Shown here: in pieces, positions 19,272 to 28,074 of the stretch
Position numbering within the stretch: position 1 is the first letter of the stretch
Layout of the letters: each line of letters begins with the position of its first letter
NCBI RefSeq assembly: GCF_001667115.1
Contig: NZ_LZIJ01000110.1
Coordinates: 1 to 48,709, forward strand
Source: Mycobacterium sp. 852002-51163_SCH5372311
Lineage (GTDB): Bacteria > Actinomycetota > Actinomycetes > Mycobacteriales > Mycobacteriaceae
Reading direction: 5' to 3'
Length of the DNA stretch: 48,709 bases
Notes under the pieces: model-generated
Database searches by the model: none
What the model saw: only the letters and a program-made list of their open reading frames with translations
What the model was told of the DNA's origin: nothing
Made by a program: the position numbers and the translations under genes

Positions 19272-19862
19272 TCACGAGCTCAGCGGAGGCACCCAGCAAC
19301 TGCGGATATGGTCGTCGACCATGCCGGTTGCCTGCATCAGCGCATAGGCCGTCGTGGGCCCGACGAACCGGAAACCGCGCCGTTTCAGCTCGCGCGCCAT
19401 GGCCTTCGATTCCGCACTGGCCGAGGGAATTTCGGAGAGATCGGCGGGCCTGGGCCGGCTCGGCGGCGCGAATGACCACAGCAGCTGCGACAGCTCCTCG
19501 GGAGATCCCAGGTCGACGGCGGCCCGCGCGTTGGCGATCGTCGCCTCGATCTTTGCCCGGTTGCGGACGATGCCGCCGTCGGCCAGCAGCCGCTGCACAT
19601 CGGCATCGGTGAAGCGCGCGACCTTCTCGATGTCGAACCCGCAGAAAGCGCGCCGGAAATTGTCCCGCTTGCGCAGGATGATCAGCCAGGACAGGCCGCT
19701 CTGAAACGCCTCCAGGCTCATCCGCTCGAACAACGCGACCCCGTCGCGCAGCGGGCGGCCCCACTCCTGGTCGTGATAGTCGCGATACAGCTCGAGGTCA
19801 GGCCCCGGCCGGGCCATCGCCCAGCCGCAGCGAACCAGCCCCTCAACGGTCAGGTCGCTCAC
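19272..19862 (-). CDS. tagA: DNA-3-methyladenine glycosylase I
   Basis: 196 residues from GTG 19862 within the GTGA overlap with the preceding gene. Hallmarks of E. coli Tag: R-C-G-W and Y-H-D-Q-E-W-G near the N-terminus, S-L-E-A-F-Q-S-G-L-S-W-L-I-I-L-R-K-R, and D-D-H-I-R-S-C-W at the C-terminus. The zinc-binding set (N-terminal Cys and His, C-terminal His and Cys) is complete. It removes 3-methyladenine from alkylated DNA to start base-excision repair. It is last in the LOG-fadD6-folP2-gpgS-DivIVA-tagA run. Confidence 0.93.
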   Translation of the reverse strand: MSDLTVEGLVRCGWAMARPGPDLELYRDYHDQEWGRPLRDGVALFERMSLEAFQSGLSWLIILRKRDNFRRAFCGFDIEKVARFTDADVQRLLADGGIVRNRAKIEATIANARAAVDLGSPEELSQLLWSFAPPSRPRPADLSEIPSASAESKAMARELKRRGFRFVGPTTAYALMQATGMVDDHIRSCWVPPLSS

Positions 19863-20212
19863 GGTGGGTCGGCGTGGTCCGGCACGACGGTCTCGCCGAC
19901 GGGGACGTCGGCCTCTTGCGGCGGCTTGGAATCCTGGGCCGCGGCCAGCTGGCCGCGCAGTGCCTCCAGCTCGCGGCCGAGCCGGTCCAGCACCCAGTCC
20001 ACCTCGCTGGTTTTGTAGCCGCGCAGCGCCTGGGTGAACTTGACGGCGTCGACGTCGGCACCGGTCACACCGAACGCGGGCAACACCGTCACCGTCGTCC
20101 CCCGCGGCAAAGGCGGCAGCTGCTCACCCCGGCCGAACAGCAGACTGGCCGCGCCGAATAGCACCACCGCCACCAGGACGAGCACCACCAGGTACAGCAA
20201 CACCAACGTCAC
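19859..20212 (-). CDS. DivIVA-domain membrane protein (Rv1209-like)
   Basis: 117 residues. One N-terminal membrane helix (T-L-V-L-L-Y-L-V-V-L-V-L-V-A-V-V-L-F-G), a Pro-rich linker, then a short DivIVA-like segment F-T-Q-A-L-R-G-Y-K-T-S-E-V-D-W-V-L-D-R-L-G-R-E-L-E-A-L-R, the F-x-x-x-x-R-G-Y-x-x-x-E-V-D pattern plus coiled coil. DivIVA/Wag31-type proteins organise polar growth in mycobacteria, so this may be a small membrane-bound accessory; that is inference. It lies 37 bases after gpgS and overlaps tagA by four bases. Confidence 0.83.
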   Translation of the reverse strand: MTLVLLYLVVLVLVAVVLFGAASLLFGRGEQLPPLPRGTTVTVLPAFGVTGADVDAVKFTQALRGYKTSEVDWVLDRLGRELEALRGQLAAAQDSKPPQEADVPVGETVVPDHADPP

Positions 20213-20249
20213 GTGGACGATCTTGCCCTACGCCTCCGACAGAACTCGT

Positions 20250-21257
20250 TCAGCGTGGGCGCAACACGTTCATCGGGGGCCGGTCCACCAGGGACACCTC
20301 TGAGGTGATCTGGGTGTACTGGTGGTAGCCGTAACCGGCGGGATCCTCGGCGAAGAACTGCGTCAGCCCGGCCCCAGAGTCAGGGATCCCGCAGCGCGAG
20401 AACAGGGTCGCAATCACCTGGCGGCTCATGGCGCCCAGTTCGGTCAGCGGCCGGTTTCGGTGAGCCCGCACTCCCAAGTTGACCTGCGCGATCGCATCCA
20501 GACCCAACCGGTCGAAGGTATCCACGAGCAGGCCGATCTCCACCCCGTAGCCCGGCGCGAAGGGCAGCGATGTCAACAGTTCCCGGCTGGCGGCGTACTC
20601 GCCGCCCAGCGGCTGCAGCACGCAACCCAGCTCTGGCCGCAGCGCGGCCAACAGCGGCCTGGCCACCAGCTCGGTGACCCGCCCGCCCCCCGTGGAAGCC
20701 TCAGCGGCCTCAGTGGCTTCGCCGTCGCCCTCGCTTGCCCTCAGGGGGCGTCGGTAGAAGCCCTTCACCAGGTGGATGCCGTCGCCCGTGAGCAGCGGGC
20801 CCACCAGCCACGGCACAAACATCGGATGCGGGTTGATCAGGTCGGAGTCGACGAAAACGACGATGTCGCCGCTGGTGGCGGCAAGTGAACGCCACAGTGC
20901 CTCGCCCTTGCCGGGTCGCGGCGGGACCTCGGGCAACGCCTGTTCGCGGCTCACGACACGTGCGCCGGCCGCGATCGCACGGATCTCGGTGTCGTCCGTC
21001 GAGCCCGAGTCCAGCACGATCAGCTCGTCGACAAGGCCATCCACCAGCGGTGAGATGCTGTCGATCACGGATTCGACGGTCTGTTCCTCGTTGAGGGCCG
21101 GCAGCACCACCGAGATCGTCCGCCCGGCCTTTGCCGCTTCCAATTCGCCGACCGTCCAGCTGGGCCGGTTCCAGCTGCGCTCGGCCAGCCAGGTGTCCGC
21201 CGGGCCCAGGACTCCATGGCCGCTCAGCTCGTCGGCGAACAGCTCTGATGCGGTCAT
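20250..21257 (-). CDS. gpgS: Glucosyl-3-phosphoglycerate synthase GpgS
   Basis: 335 residues. GT81 retaining glycosyltransferase: V-V-L-P-A-L-N-E-E-Q-T-V near 50-61, L-D-S-G-S-T-D-D-T, the metal-binding D-S-D at 137-139 (V-F-V-D-S-D), P-G-Y-G-V-E-I-G-L-L and A-H-R-N-R-P-L. It transfers glucose from UDP-glucose to 3-phosphoglycerate, the first step to methylglucose lipopolysaccharides that bind fatty acyl-CoA. About eleven residues longer than the M. tuberculosis form as I recall it, owing to an acidic loop (E-G-D-G-E-A-T-E-A-A-E-A-S) near residue 187. ATGA overlap with folP2 upstream. Confidence 0.94.
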   Translation of the reverse strand: MTASELFADELSGHGVLGPADTWLAERSWNRPSWTVGELEAAKAGRTISVVLPALNEEQTVESVIDSISPLVDGLVDELIVLDSGSTDDTEIRAIAAGARVVSREQALPEVPPRPGKGEALWRSLAATSGDIVVFVDSDLINPHPMFVPWLVGPLLTGDGIHLVKGFYRRPLRASEGDGEATEAAEASTGGGRVTELVARPLLAALRPELGCVLQPLGGEYAASRELLTSLPFAPGYGVEIGLLVDTFDRLGLDAIAQVNLGVRAHRNRPLTELGAMSRQVIATLFSRCGIPDSGAGLTQFFAEDPAGYGYHQYTQITSEVSLVDRPPMNVLRPR

Positions 21258-22141
21258 GCGAGTCCCCTCACCGCGCGCGCCGGTGGGCGCGTTCCCTGGA
21301 TCGAGGCCACCATCTCCAGCACCCGCCTGGTAGCGGCGACCTGATGCACGCGGAACATTCGTGCTCCGGCGGCCGCCGCCAACGCGGTGGCTGCCAATGT
21401 TCCCTCAAGCCGTTCGGTCAATTCCACGCCCAGAGTCTCCCCGACGAAGTCCTTATTGCTCAAAGCCATGAGCACGGGCCAACCGGTCATAACAAGATCG
21501 GCCACGTGGCGCAACAGGAGCAAGCTGTGGAAGGTGTTCTTGCCGAAATCGTGCGTCGGGTCGATCAGCACGCTGTCACGGGCCACGCCGGCCGCGACGG
21601 CCCGCTCGGCGGCCTCGGTGACCTGGCGAATCACGTCGTCCACCACACCGTGGGTGGTCGTACCGTAGCTCACCCGGAACGGACGCGTGCGTGGCTGCGC
21701 CCCGCCGGTGTGCGAGCACACCAGGCCGGCACCGAATTCGGCGGCCACCTCGGGCAGGGCCGGGTCGATGCCACCCCAGGTGTCGTTGATGATGTCCGCG
21801 CCAGCCGCGCAAGCCACCCGGGCCACTTCGGCACGCCAGGTGTCGACGCTGATCAACTGGTCCGGATAGGTGTCGCGGACCCATTCGATGTACGGCACCA
21901 GCCGGGCAATCTCGGTGTTCGCGTCGACGTCCTGGCCGGGGCCGGCTTTGACGCCGCCGACGTCGATGACGTCGGCACCGTCGGCGACGGCCCGGTGTGC
22001 GGCGGCCCTGGCAGCTTCGTCGCTGAAGGCCGCACCACGGTCGTAGAACGAATCCGGGGTGCGGTTGACGATCGCCATGATCAGCGCGCGATCACTCGCG
22101 ACCGGACGGCCGCACAGCGTGGAAGGGGCGGCTGACTGCAC
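21254..22141 (-). CDS. folP2: Dihydropteroate synthase paralogue FolP2
   Basis: 295 residues from GTG 22141. TIM-barrel pterin-binding family: I-M-A-I-V-N-R-T-P-D-S-F-Y-D, D-V-G-G-V-K-A-G-P-G, I-S-V-D-T-W-R, I-N-D-T-W-G-G, I-D-P-T-H-D-F-G-K and the C-terminal R-V-H-Q-V. The M. tuberculosis counterpart Rv1207 has been reported to lack dihydropteroate synthase activity; position beside gpgS suggests a different job. The frame is open up to GTG 22252 (332 residues), but that part overlaps a dispersed 36-bp repeat and shows no family similarity. CACTAT at the right distance supports 22141; GTG 22162 is another choice. Confidence 0.88.
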   Translation of the reverse strand: MQSAAPSTLCGRPVASDRALIMAIVNRTPDSFYDRGAAFSDEAARAAAHRAVADGADVIDVGGVKAGPGQDVDANTEIARLVPYIEWVRDTYPDQLISVDTWRAEVARVACAAGADIINDTWGGIDPALPEVAAEFGAGLVCSHTGGAQPRTRPFRVSYGTTTHGVVDDVIRQVTEAAERAVAAGVARDSVLIDPTHDFGKNTFHSLLLLRHVADLVMTGWPVLMALSNKDFVGETLGVELTERLEGTLAATALAAAAGARMFRVHQVAATRRVLEMVASIQGTRPPARAVRGLA

Positions 22142-22226
22142 GCCTCCATAGTGCCTGGTCACGCGAAGTGCCCCGCTCGGGGATGCATCGAGCCTGCGTC
22201 CAGGGCTACCGATAAGGCCCACGGCA

Positions 22227-22262
22227 GGCCCTGAGCGCAGTTTCGGCGCCACCAGCGCAGAC
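22227..22262 (-). repeat. 36-bp dispersed intergenic repeat, copy 2
   Basis: Minus-strand GTCTGCGCTGGTGGCGCCGA and following bases match 30 of 36 with the plus-strand copy at 3693-3728. It starts 14 bases after the fadD6 stop, in the direction of fadD6 transcription, and covers the far upstream in-frame start of folP2. Confidence 0.45.
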
Positions 22263-22275
22263 TGGACGCGCGCTT

Positions 22276-24060
22276 TCAGCCCTTCGGCCGCTGCCCGGCT
22301 GCTACTTCCTCGGGATATTCGCCGTAGAACGGCACGTAGCCCTCGTCGCGGCCGGCCAGCACGTACAACGGGTCGTTGACGTCGGAGCCGTAGGCCTGGT
22401 CGCGCAGCTCCACCTTGCGGCTCTTGAAGGTCGACGTGTGCTCCATGGTCTCGACCACCCGCACGAACAGCGGCAGCGCATAGGCGGGCAACTGGTCATA
22501 AACGGTGCGGGCCAGGGACTGGCCGTCGAATTCGGCACCGTCGCGCAGCTGGACGGCGGCCATCCCGGCGCGGCCGCCGGTGCGCGGGATCTCGACGCCG
22601 TAGACGGTGCACTCCTCGACGATGGCGTCGGACCCCAGCGCCGCTTCGACCTGCGTGGTGGCCACGTTCTCACCCTTCCAGCGGAACGTGTCGCCAAGCC
22701 GGTCGACGAACGCGGCATGACCCATTCCCTGCGGGCTCAGCACGTCACCGGTGTTGAACCAGCAGTCGCCCTCCTTGAAGGCGTTGCGCACCAGCTTCTT
22801 TTCGCTCGACGCCTTGTCGGTGTAGCCGTCGAACGGCGCCAGCCGGTTGACCGGGCTGAGCGCCAGTCCCGGCTGTCCCGACGGAACCCGGCGCACCCGA
22901 CCGTTCTCGTCGCGCAGCGGTGCGCCGGTGTCCGGGTCGTACTCCACGTAGGCCAGCGGTGTCGGCGAGATGCCCGTGGTCCTGGGCACGTTGAAGATGT
23001 TGATGAACGCGGTGTTTCCTTCGCTGGCGGCGTAGAACTCGCACACCCGCTCGATGCCGAAGCGTTCGGTGAACTCGTCCCAGATCTCGGGCCGCAGCCC
23101 GTTCCCGGCGATCACGCGCACATTGTGCTTGCGGTCGGTCGGCTTGGGCGGCTGGTTGAGCAGATACCGGCAGAGCTCACCGATGTAGATGAACGCCGTG
23201 GCGTCGTTGGCAATGACCTCGTCCCAGAACCTCGACGCCGAAAACGACTTGCCAAGTGCCAGGGTCGATCCCGAGTTGATCACCGACGACACCGCGACGG
23301 TCAGCGCGTTGTTGTGGTACAGCGGCAGGCAGCTGTACAACGTGTCAGAGCCTTTCAGACGCAACCCCAGACCGCCGAAACCGGCCAGGGCGGCCAGCCA
23401 CCGGCGATGGGTCATCACGCTGGCCTTCGGAAAGCCGGTGGTGCCTGACGTGAAGATGTAGAACGCGGTGTCTTTGGCCAGCACAGCCGAAGCCGACGCC
23501 GGGTTGGTGGCCGGAGCGCTCACCGCGAATCGCTCCAGGTCCTCGATGGTCAGGGTCTCGGTGGCCCCGGCGCCGCCGGACTCGGTGACGGCGCTGACCA
23601 GGTCGGTCTCGGCGACCAGCGCCTTGGCGTCCAGCAGGCCCAGGCTGTGCGCCAGCACCTCGCCGCGCTGGTGGTAGTTCAGCATGCCGGCGATGGCGCC
23701 GCACTTGACGGTGGCCAGCATCGTCAGCACCGCGTTGGGCGAATTGCGCAGCATGACGCCCACCACGTCGCCGTGGCCGACGCCGCGCGCGGCCAGCACC
23801 GCGGCATAGCGGTTGACGGTCGCATTGGCCTCGCCGTAGGTCAGTTGCTGCTCGCCGAATCTCAAGAAGACCCGGTCGGCGTACCGGGCCGCCCGCTCCT
23901 GAAACACCGTGCCGATCGACTTCTTGGAGTTCGGCTGGGCCGACAGGCCGGTCAGCGCCCCGCGCAGGATCACCGGCAGGTCCGCCAGGACGCCCGGCAC
24001 CCGAGTGGCGATATCGGTCAGCCTGACCGCGCTGCGCGCTCCGCCGTCGTGATCGGACAC
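22276..24060 (-). CDS. fadD6: Fatty-acid-CoA ligase/transporter FadD6 (very-long-chain type)
   Basis: 594 residues. GTG 24060 is decided by a perfect AAGGAGG a few bases upstream; an in-frame start 25 codons earlier is not supported. AMP-binding P-loop Y-I-F-T-S-G-T-T-G-F-P-K-A, the FATP/VLACS motif Y-S-C-L-P-L-Y-H-N-N-A, E-F-Y-A-A-S-E-G-N, and F-V-D-R-L-G-D-T-F-R-W-K-G-E-N-V-A-T-T motif of the fatty-acid transport protein family. It activates fatty acids to acyl-CoA through acyl-AMP, probably coupled to uptake. It lies 34 bases after the LOG gene in the same operon, the gene order of M. tuberculosis Rv1205-Rv1206. Confidence 0.93.
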   Translation of the reverse strand: MSDHDGGARSAVRLTDIATRVPGVLADLPVILRGALTGLSAQPNSKKSIGTVFQERAARYADRVFLRFGEQQLTYGEANATVNRYAAVLAARGVGHGDVVGVMLRNSPNAVLTMLATVKCGAIAGMLNYHQRGEVLAHSLGLLDAKALVAETDLVSAVTESGGAGATETLTIEDLERFAVSAPATNPASASAVLAKDTAFYIFTSGTTGFPKASVMTHRRWLAALAGFGGLGLRLKGSDTLYSCLPLYHNNALTVAVSSVINSGSTLALGKSFSASRFWDEVIANDATAFIYIGELCRYLLNQPPKPTDRKHNVRVIAGNGLRPEIWDEFTERFGIERVCEFYAASEGNTAFINIFNVPRTTGISPTPLAYVEYDPDTGAPLRDENGRVRRVPSGQPGLALSPVNRLAPFDGYTDKASSEKKLVRNAFKEGDCWFNTGDVLSPQGMGHAAFVDRLGDTFRWKGENVATTQVEAALGSDAIVEECTVYGVEIPRTGGRAGMAAVQLRDGAEFDGQSLARTVYDQLPAYALPLFVRVVETMEHTSTFKSRKVELRDQAYGSDVNDPLYVLAGRDEGYVPFYGEYPEEVAAGQRPKG

Positions 24061-24094
24061 GTGATCCCTCCTTGGGGCAGTTCGCCGATCGACC

Positions 24095-24667
24095 TCAGGC
24101 GGGTCCGTCCGGCTGGCACTCCTTGATTGCGGCACCCACCTTATCGACCAGCACCAACCGATCCATCGCTAGCTGCGAGATGTATCCGTCGTCGAGCAGT
24201 CGGTTCAGCCAGACCCACAAGTCTTCGTAATGCCCCCAGGGGTCGAGCATCACGATCGGCTTGTCGTGCAGGCCGAGCACGCCCGACGTCCACGCGTCGA
24301 ACAGCTCGTCGACGGTCCCGATGCCGCCCGGCAGCGTGATGAACGCATCGGCGCGGTCGGTCATCACTTGCTTTCGCTCGCTCATCGTGTCGGTGACGAT
24401 CAGCTCGTCGGCGTTGGTGTCGGCGATCTCGCGCCGCATCAAGGTTTGCGGGATCACGCCGACGGTCCGCCCCCCGCGAGCCCGAGCGCCGCTGGCCAGC
24501 GCTCCCATGGCCGAAACACGCCCGCCGCCCCACACCAACGTCCAGCCCCGCTCGGCGATTGCCTCGCCGAGGTCGGCGGCGAGCTCGAGCAAGTCTGGAT
24601 GCGTCGGCGTGGCAGCGCAGAACACACAAACCGCCCACTCGCTGGAGGATTCGCGTTTCGGGCGCAT
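24095..24667 (-). CDS. LOG-family protein (cytokinin riboside 5'-monophosphate phosphoribohydrolase, Rv1205-like)
   Basis: 190 residues from ATG 24667. The LOG signature P-G-G-I-G-T-V-D-E-L-F-D (P-G-G-x-G-T-x-x-E) is intact, with F-C-A-A-T near the N-terminus, W-G-G-G and S-E-R-K-Q-V-M (the M-x-x-R-K motif). The family cleaves ribose-5-phosphate from cytokinin monophosphates; M. tuberculosis Rv1205 makes free cytokinins and its accumulation sensitises proteasome mutants to nitric oxide. The frame stays open another 40 codons upstream into the divergent gene, but TACCTT nine bases before this ATG argues for a near-leaderless start here. First gene of the run down to tagA. Confidence 0.9.
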   Translation of the reverse strand: MRPKRESSSEWAVCVFCAATPTHPDLLELAADLGEAIAERGWTLVWGGGRVSAMGALASGARARGGRTVGVIPQTLMRREIADTNADELIVTDTMSERKQVMTDRADAFITLPGGIGTVDELFDAWTSGVLGLHDKPIVMLDPWGHYEDLWVWLNRLLDDGYISQLAMDRLVLVDKVGAAIKECQPDGPA

Positions 24668-24675
24668 ACCCGCCA

Positions 24676-24681
24676 AAGGTA
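24676..24681 (-). promoter_or_regulatory. -10 box of the LOG-fadD6-folP2 operon
   Basis: TACCTT on the minus strand ends eight bases before the ATG at 24667; the transcript would have at most one or two bases of leader. Confidence 0.4.
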
Positions 24682-24744
24682 AACCAAGGTCTGCGCCACC
24701 CACAGTCGGGGCCAGCGCCCATGCCGTCCGGTCACCACACGCCA

Positions 24745-24750
24745 TAAGAT
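24745..24750 (+). promoter_or_regulatory. -10 box, leaderless promoter of the P-loop ATPase gene
   Basis: TAAGAT ends seven bases before the GTG at 24758, placing +1 at the start codon. Confidence 0.5.
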
Positions 24751-24757
24751 TCGGCAG

Positions 24758-26920
24758 GTGCCGATTCGGTGGAACGTTCCGGAACATGAAGCCGCCTTAG
24801 AGCAGCTGAAGGGCAGCCTGGCGACCGGGGCTGCGGGTGGTGCCGCCGTACTCGGACCCGACGGCGTCGGCAAATCCACGCTGGCCCGACTGGCCGCCGA
24901 ACACTTCACCGGCGAGCACCCGACCACGGTCATCCGCTGGGTCACCGGCACCCCGACCGAACGCGTGGTCCCGTTCGGCGCCTTCAGCCATCTGGTGGAG
25001 ATCGCCGACCTCGGCAAGCCGGCCGCGCTGCTGCGGGCGGCCCGTGCTTCGCTGGCCCGCGATGGTCGTGAAGGCGACTTGCTGCTCGTCGTCGACGACG
25101 CGCATCACCTCGACGTCTTGTCGGCCACCCTGGTGTACCAGTTGGCGCTGGGCGGCGCGGCCCGGATGATCGTCACGGCTCGCGCTGACGCGGCGCCGGA
25201 CGCCATCGCGGCGCTGTGGACCGACGGGCTGCTGGACCGGATCGACATCGAGGCGCCGGGCGGGGCGGTCAAGGCGTCCGGGCCGTCCGGACCGGCCGGG
25301 CCCCCCGAGGTCGACGCGTTCATCGCCGAACTGCCCGCGGCCGCTCGGTCGGTACTGGACTACCTCGCCGTGCAGGAGCCGTTGTCGCTGGCCGATCTGA
25401 CCGTCCTGGCGGGTGAGGGCGCGGTGGCCCAGGCCGAGGAGTGGGGCGCGGCGGAAACCCGGGTGCCCGGCGGACGCGCGGTCGACCCGATGGTCTACAC
25501 GGCACACCCGCTCTTCGCCGAACGGGCGCTCGCCGCGCTCGGTGCGGAGGGCGCGCGCCGGCGGCGCACCGAGTTGGTGACTCTGCTGTCGCAGCACCCG
25601 CCGGACCATCTCAGCGACCGGCTGCGGCTGGCGTCGCTGGCCCTCGACAGCGACGCTCAGCAATCGGTGGACGAGGTGGTCGAAGCCGCCCAGCAGGCGC
25701 TGCGGCTGGGCGACATGGTGCTCGCCGAGCGGTTCGGGCGTTCGGCGGTGGATCGGTCGGGCGGACTGGCGGCGCGCCTGCCACTGGCATACGCCCTGAG
25801 CTGGCAGGGTCGCGGTCGCGAAGCGGGCGCGGTGCTTGCGGCGGTCGATCCTGCCCAATTGTCGGAGACCGAACTGATGGCCTGGGCGGTGCCGCGCGCC
25901 GCGAACCAGTTCTGGATGCTCAGCGAGCCCGAGCGGGCGACGGCCTTCCTGCAGACCACCCGCAACCGGGTCACCGACCCGGCAGCCCGCAGCAGCCTCG
26001 ATGCGCTGACCGCCACGTTTGCGATGAATGCCGGAAACATCAAGCGCGCCATCGCATTAGCCACCGAGGTCCTCTCGGGCCCGCCCGCCGGCGACATGGC
26101 CGTCGCCTGGGCGGCCAGCGCGGGTGTGTTGTGCTCCGCTCGGATGGGCCGGTTCGACGACGTCGAACGGCTTGCCGAGCAGGCCTCGACCGCCGAGCAT
26201 CCAGGGCTACTGCGATTCACCGTCGGCCTCGGGCAGATCACGGCGTTGCTGATGGCCGGCGAGATCCCGCAGGCGCAGCAACTGGCTCAGCGGTTCACCG
26301 ACTTCGCCGAGCTGCAGCAGCCCGGCCGCGCCATCGGCGAGGTGTTGTTGGCACACGTGTTGCTGGTTCGTGGCGAATTTTCCTCGGCAGCATCGCTTTT
26401 GGGGCCGGCAGCCGCCACCCTGGAGCGCACCGGCTACTCGTGGGGTCCGCTGTCACTGATGTTGTTGGCGACGGCCCTGGCCCGGCAGGGCGACATCCCC
26501 GCATCCGCAAAGGCATTGCGGCGCGCCGAAACTCGGCACGGAACCAAGTCGGCATTGTTCGCGCCCGAACTCGGACTGGCGCGCGCGTGGACCCGTGCGA
26601 CGGCGCGCGACACCACCGGCGCGATCAGCGCCGCACGTGACGCGGCCCGGACGGCGGAGCGTGCCGGGCAGTTTGCGGTGGCATTATCCGCCTGGCACGA
26701 CGCCGTTCGGCTGGGCGACATCCGCGCCGCCGACCCACTTGGCCGGCTGGCCGACGAGATCGACTGTGTCGTAGGCAGGATCGCGCTCGCGCACGCCCGA
26801 GCGTTGAGCGCCGGTGACGGCGCGGCGCTGCAAGCGGTGTCGGACGGCCTTGCGGCCGTTGGGATGCGGGCGGCGGCCGCCGATGCCGCCGCCCAGGCGC
26901 AGCGGGTTCTCAGCCGATGA
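24758..26920 (+). CDS. P-loop ATPase with helical repeats, STAND-like (Rv1204c-like)
   Basis: 720 residues. Walker [11 protein letters not shown] at about 27-36, Walker [14 protein letters not shown], and a sensor-like M-I-V-T-A-R-A. After about residue 250 the chain is Ala/Leu/Glu-rich helical repeats like the TPR-type arms of LuxR-family MalT-like regulators, yet the C-terminus ([15 protein letters not shown]) has no helix-turn-helix. So it looks like a STAND signalling ATPase that lost, or never had, its DNA-binding domain. A low-complexity Gly/Pro stretch sits near residue 170. Its 3' end overlaps the convergent dapE end by 11 bases. Function unknown. Confidence 0.82.
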   Translation: MPIRWNVPEHEAALEQLKGSLATGAAGGAAVLGPDGVGKSTLARLAAEHFTGEHPTTVIRWVTGTPTERVVPFGAFSHLVEIADLGKPAALLRAARASLARDGREGDLLLVVDDAHHLDVLSATLVYQLALGGAARMIVTARADAAPDAIAALWTDGLLDRIDIEAPGGAVKASGPSGPAGPPEVDAFIAELPAAARSVLDYLAVQEPLSLADLTVLAGEGAVAQAEEWGAAETRVPGGRAVDPMVYTAHPLFAERALAALGAEGARRRRTELVTLLSQHPPDHLSDRLRLASLALDSDAQQSVDEVVEAAQQALRLGDMVLAERFGRSAVDRSGGLAARLPLAYALSWQGRGREAGAVLAAVDPAQLSETELMAWAVPRAANQFWMLSEPERATAFLQTTRNRVTDPAARSSLDALTATFAMNAGNIKRAIALATEVLSGPPAGDMAVAWAASAGVLCSARMGRFDDVERLAEQASTAEHPGLLRFTVGLGQITALLMAGEIPQAQQLAQRFTDFAELQQPGRAIGEVLLAHVLLVRGEFSSAASLLGPAAATLERTGYSWGPLSLMLLATALARQGDIPASAKALRRAETRHGTKSALFAPELGLARAWTRATARDTTGAISAARDAARTAERAGQFAVALSAWHDAVRLGDIRAADPLGRLADEIDCVVGRIALAHARALSAGDGAALQAVSDGLAAVGMRAAAADAAAQAQRVLSR

Positions 26921-27974
26921 GATAGCCGCGCAGCATCTCCACTGCGCCGGTGATCTTGTCCACCTGCACCCGCTCGTCGCGGCGGTGCGCCAAATTGGGA
27001 TCGCCGGGTCCGTAGTTGACCGCCGGTATGCCCAAGGCCGCGAACCGGGCCACGTCCGTCCAGCCGTACTTCGCACGCACCTGCCCTCCGGCAGCTTCCA
27101 CCAAAGCCTTTGCCGCGGGCTCGGATAGGCCGGGCAGCGCACCCGCCGCCGCGTCGGTCTGCTCGATCTGCACGTCGAGCCCCTCGAAGACGTCATGCAC
27201 GTGCTGCAGCGCCTCGGGTACCGACCGGTCGGGGGCAAACCGGAAATTCACCGTCACCGAAGCCGCGTCGGGAATGACGTTGCCGGCCACACCACCGTCG
27301 ACGCGCACCGCCGACAGCCCCTCGCGATATGTGCATCCATCGATGTCGACACTGCGGGCCCGGTAGCCGGCCAGCCGGTCCAGCACCGCGCCCAGCTTGT
27401 GAATTGCGTTGTCGCCCAACCAAGACCGTGCCGAGTGCGCGCGCGTTCCGGCGGCACTGATCACCACCCGCAGCGTGCCCTGGCAGCCGGCCTCGATATA
27501 GCCGGCGGTGGGTTCGCCCAAAATTGCCACGTCGGCCGTCAACCAGTCCCGCAACTCACGTTCGATTCGGCCCAAACCGTTTGCCGCCGCGTCGATTTCC
27601 TCGCAGTCGTAGAACACCAGTGTCAGGTCGTGGGCGGGTTCGGTCACGCTGGCCGCCAGATGCAGGAAGACCGCGTCGCCGGATTTCATGTCCGCGGTAC
27701 CACAGCCGTGCAGCTCGCCGTTCGCCAGTTGACTAGGCAGGTTCCCGGCCGCGGGCACGGTGTCCAGATGTCCGGCCAGCAGCACCCGGGTCGGCTTGTG
27801 CAGCGCAGTGCGAGCCAACACGGCGTTGCCGTTGCGGATGATTTCGAAGCCGGACGTCTGGGCGCGCAGCGCCGCTTCCACCTCGTCGGCGATGCGCGCC
27901 TCGTCGCGTGATTCGCTGGGGATGTCGACGAGCGCTGCGGTCAGCTCGATCGGGTCACCGCGCAAGTCCAGCAC
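26910..27974 (-). CDS. dapE: Succinyl-diaminopimelate desuccinylase DapE
   Basis: 354 residues. M20 metallopeptidase family: L-A-G-H-L-D-T-V-P (first metal His and its Asp), [12 protein letters not shown] (bridging Asp), F-Y-D-C-E-E-I (catalytic Glu and metal Glu), then the lid domain and the C-terminal [10 protein letters not shown] metal-binding His. It hydrolyses N-succinyl-LL-diaminopimelate, giving the precursor of lysine and of peptidoglycan meso-DAP. GTG 27974 is exactly at the +1 predicted by the TAGGGT box. It diverges from dapD, an earlier enzyme of the same pathway. Confidence 0.94.
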   Translation of the reverse strand: MLDLRGDPIELTAALVDIPSESRDEARIADEVEAALRAQTSGFEIIRNGNAVLARTALHKPTRVLLAGHLDTVPAAGNLPSQLANGELHGCGTADMKSGDAVFLHLAASVTEPAHDLTLVFYDCEEIDAAANGLGRIERELRDWLTADVAILGEPTAGYIEAGCQGTLRVVISAAGTRAHSARSWLGDNAIHKLGAVLDRLAGYRARSVDIDGCTYREGLSAVRVDGGVAGNVIPDAASVTVNFRFAPDRSVPEALQHVHDVFEGLDVQIEQTDAAAGALPGLSEPAAKALVEAAGGQVRAKYGWTDVARFAALGIPAVNYGPGDPNLAHRRDERVQVDKITGAVEMLRGYLIG

Positions 27975-27980
27975 GGTCTC

Positions 27981-27986
27981 ACCCTA
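27981..27986 (-). promoter_or_regulatory. -10 box, leaderless dapE promoter
   Basis: Minus-strand TAGGGT followed by six bases and GTG 27974; +1 coincides with the start codon. Confidence 0.55.
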
Positions 27987-27992
27987 CTTCGG

Positions 27993-28050
27993 CGAGCAGA
28001 CACAGAATCGCACTACCGGAGGCTCCGGGATGCGATTCCGTGTCTGCTCG
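27993..28050. repeat. 58-bp palindromic repeat, copy B, between dapE and dapD promoters
   Basis: Arms CGAGCAGACACAGAATCGCA (27993-28012) and TGCGATTCCGTGTCTGCTCG (28031-28050) match 19 of 20; the 18-base loop holds a second perfect dyad, CCGGAG-G-CTCCGG (28016-28028). Relative to copy A (8111-8168) an arm position changes G to A on the left and C to T on the right, preserving pairing. It occupies the -35 zones of both divergent promoters. Confidence 0.7.
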
Positions 28051-28060
28051 GCGAGCAAAG

Positions 28061-28066
28061 TAGCGT
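28061..28066 (+). promoter_or_regulatory. -10 box of the dapD promoter
   Basis: TAGCGT ends eight bases before GTG 28075, so the transcript would begin within two bases of the start codon. Confidence 0.45.
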
Positions 28067-28074
28067 TGTCGAAC

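Noticed and set aside
20690..20760. Inserted repeat within gpgS
   Set aside because: The extra acidic loop is in frame and low complexity, but no matching copy was seen elsewhere in the window, so simple loop growth explains it.
24668..24787. N-terminal extension of the LOG protein
   Set aside because: It would overlap the divergent ATPase gene start and both promoters; family proteins start near W-A-V-C-V-F-C.
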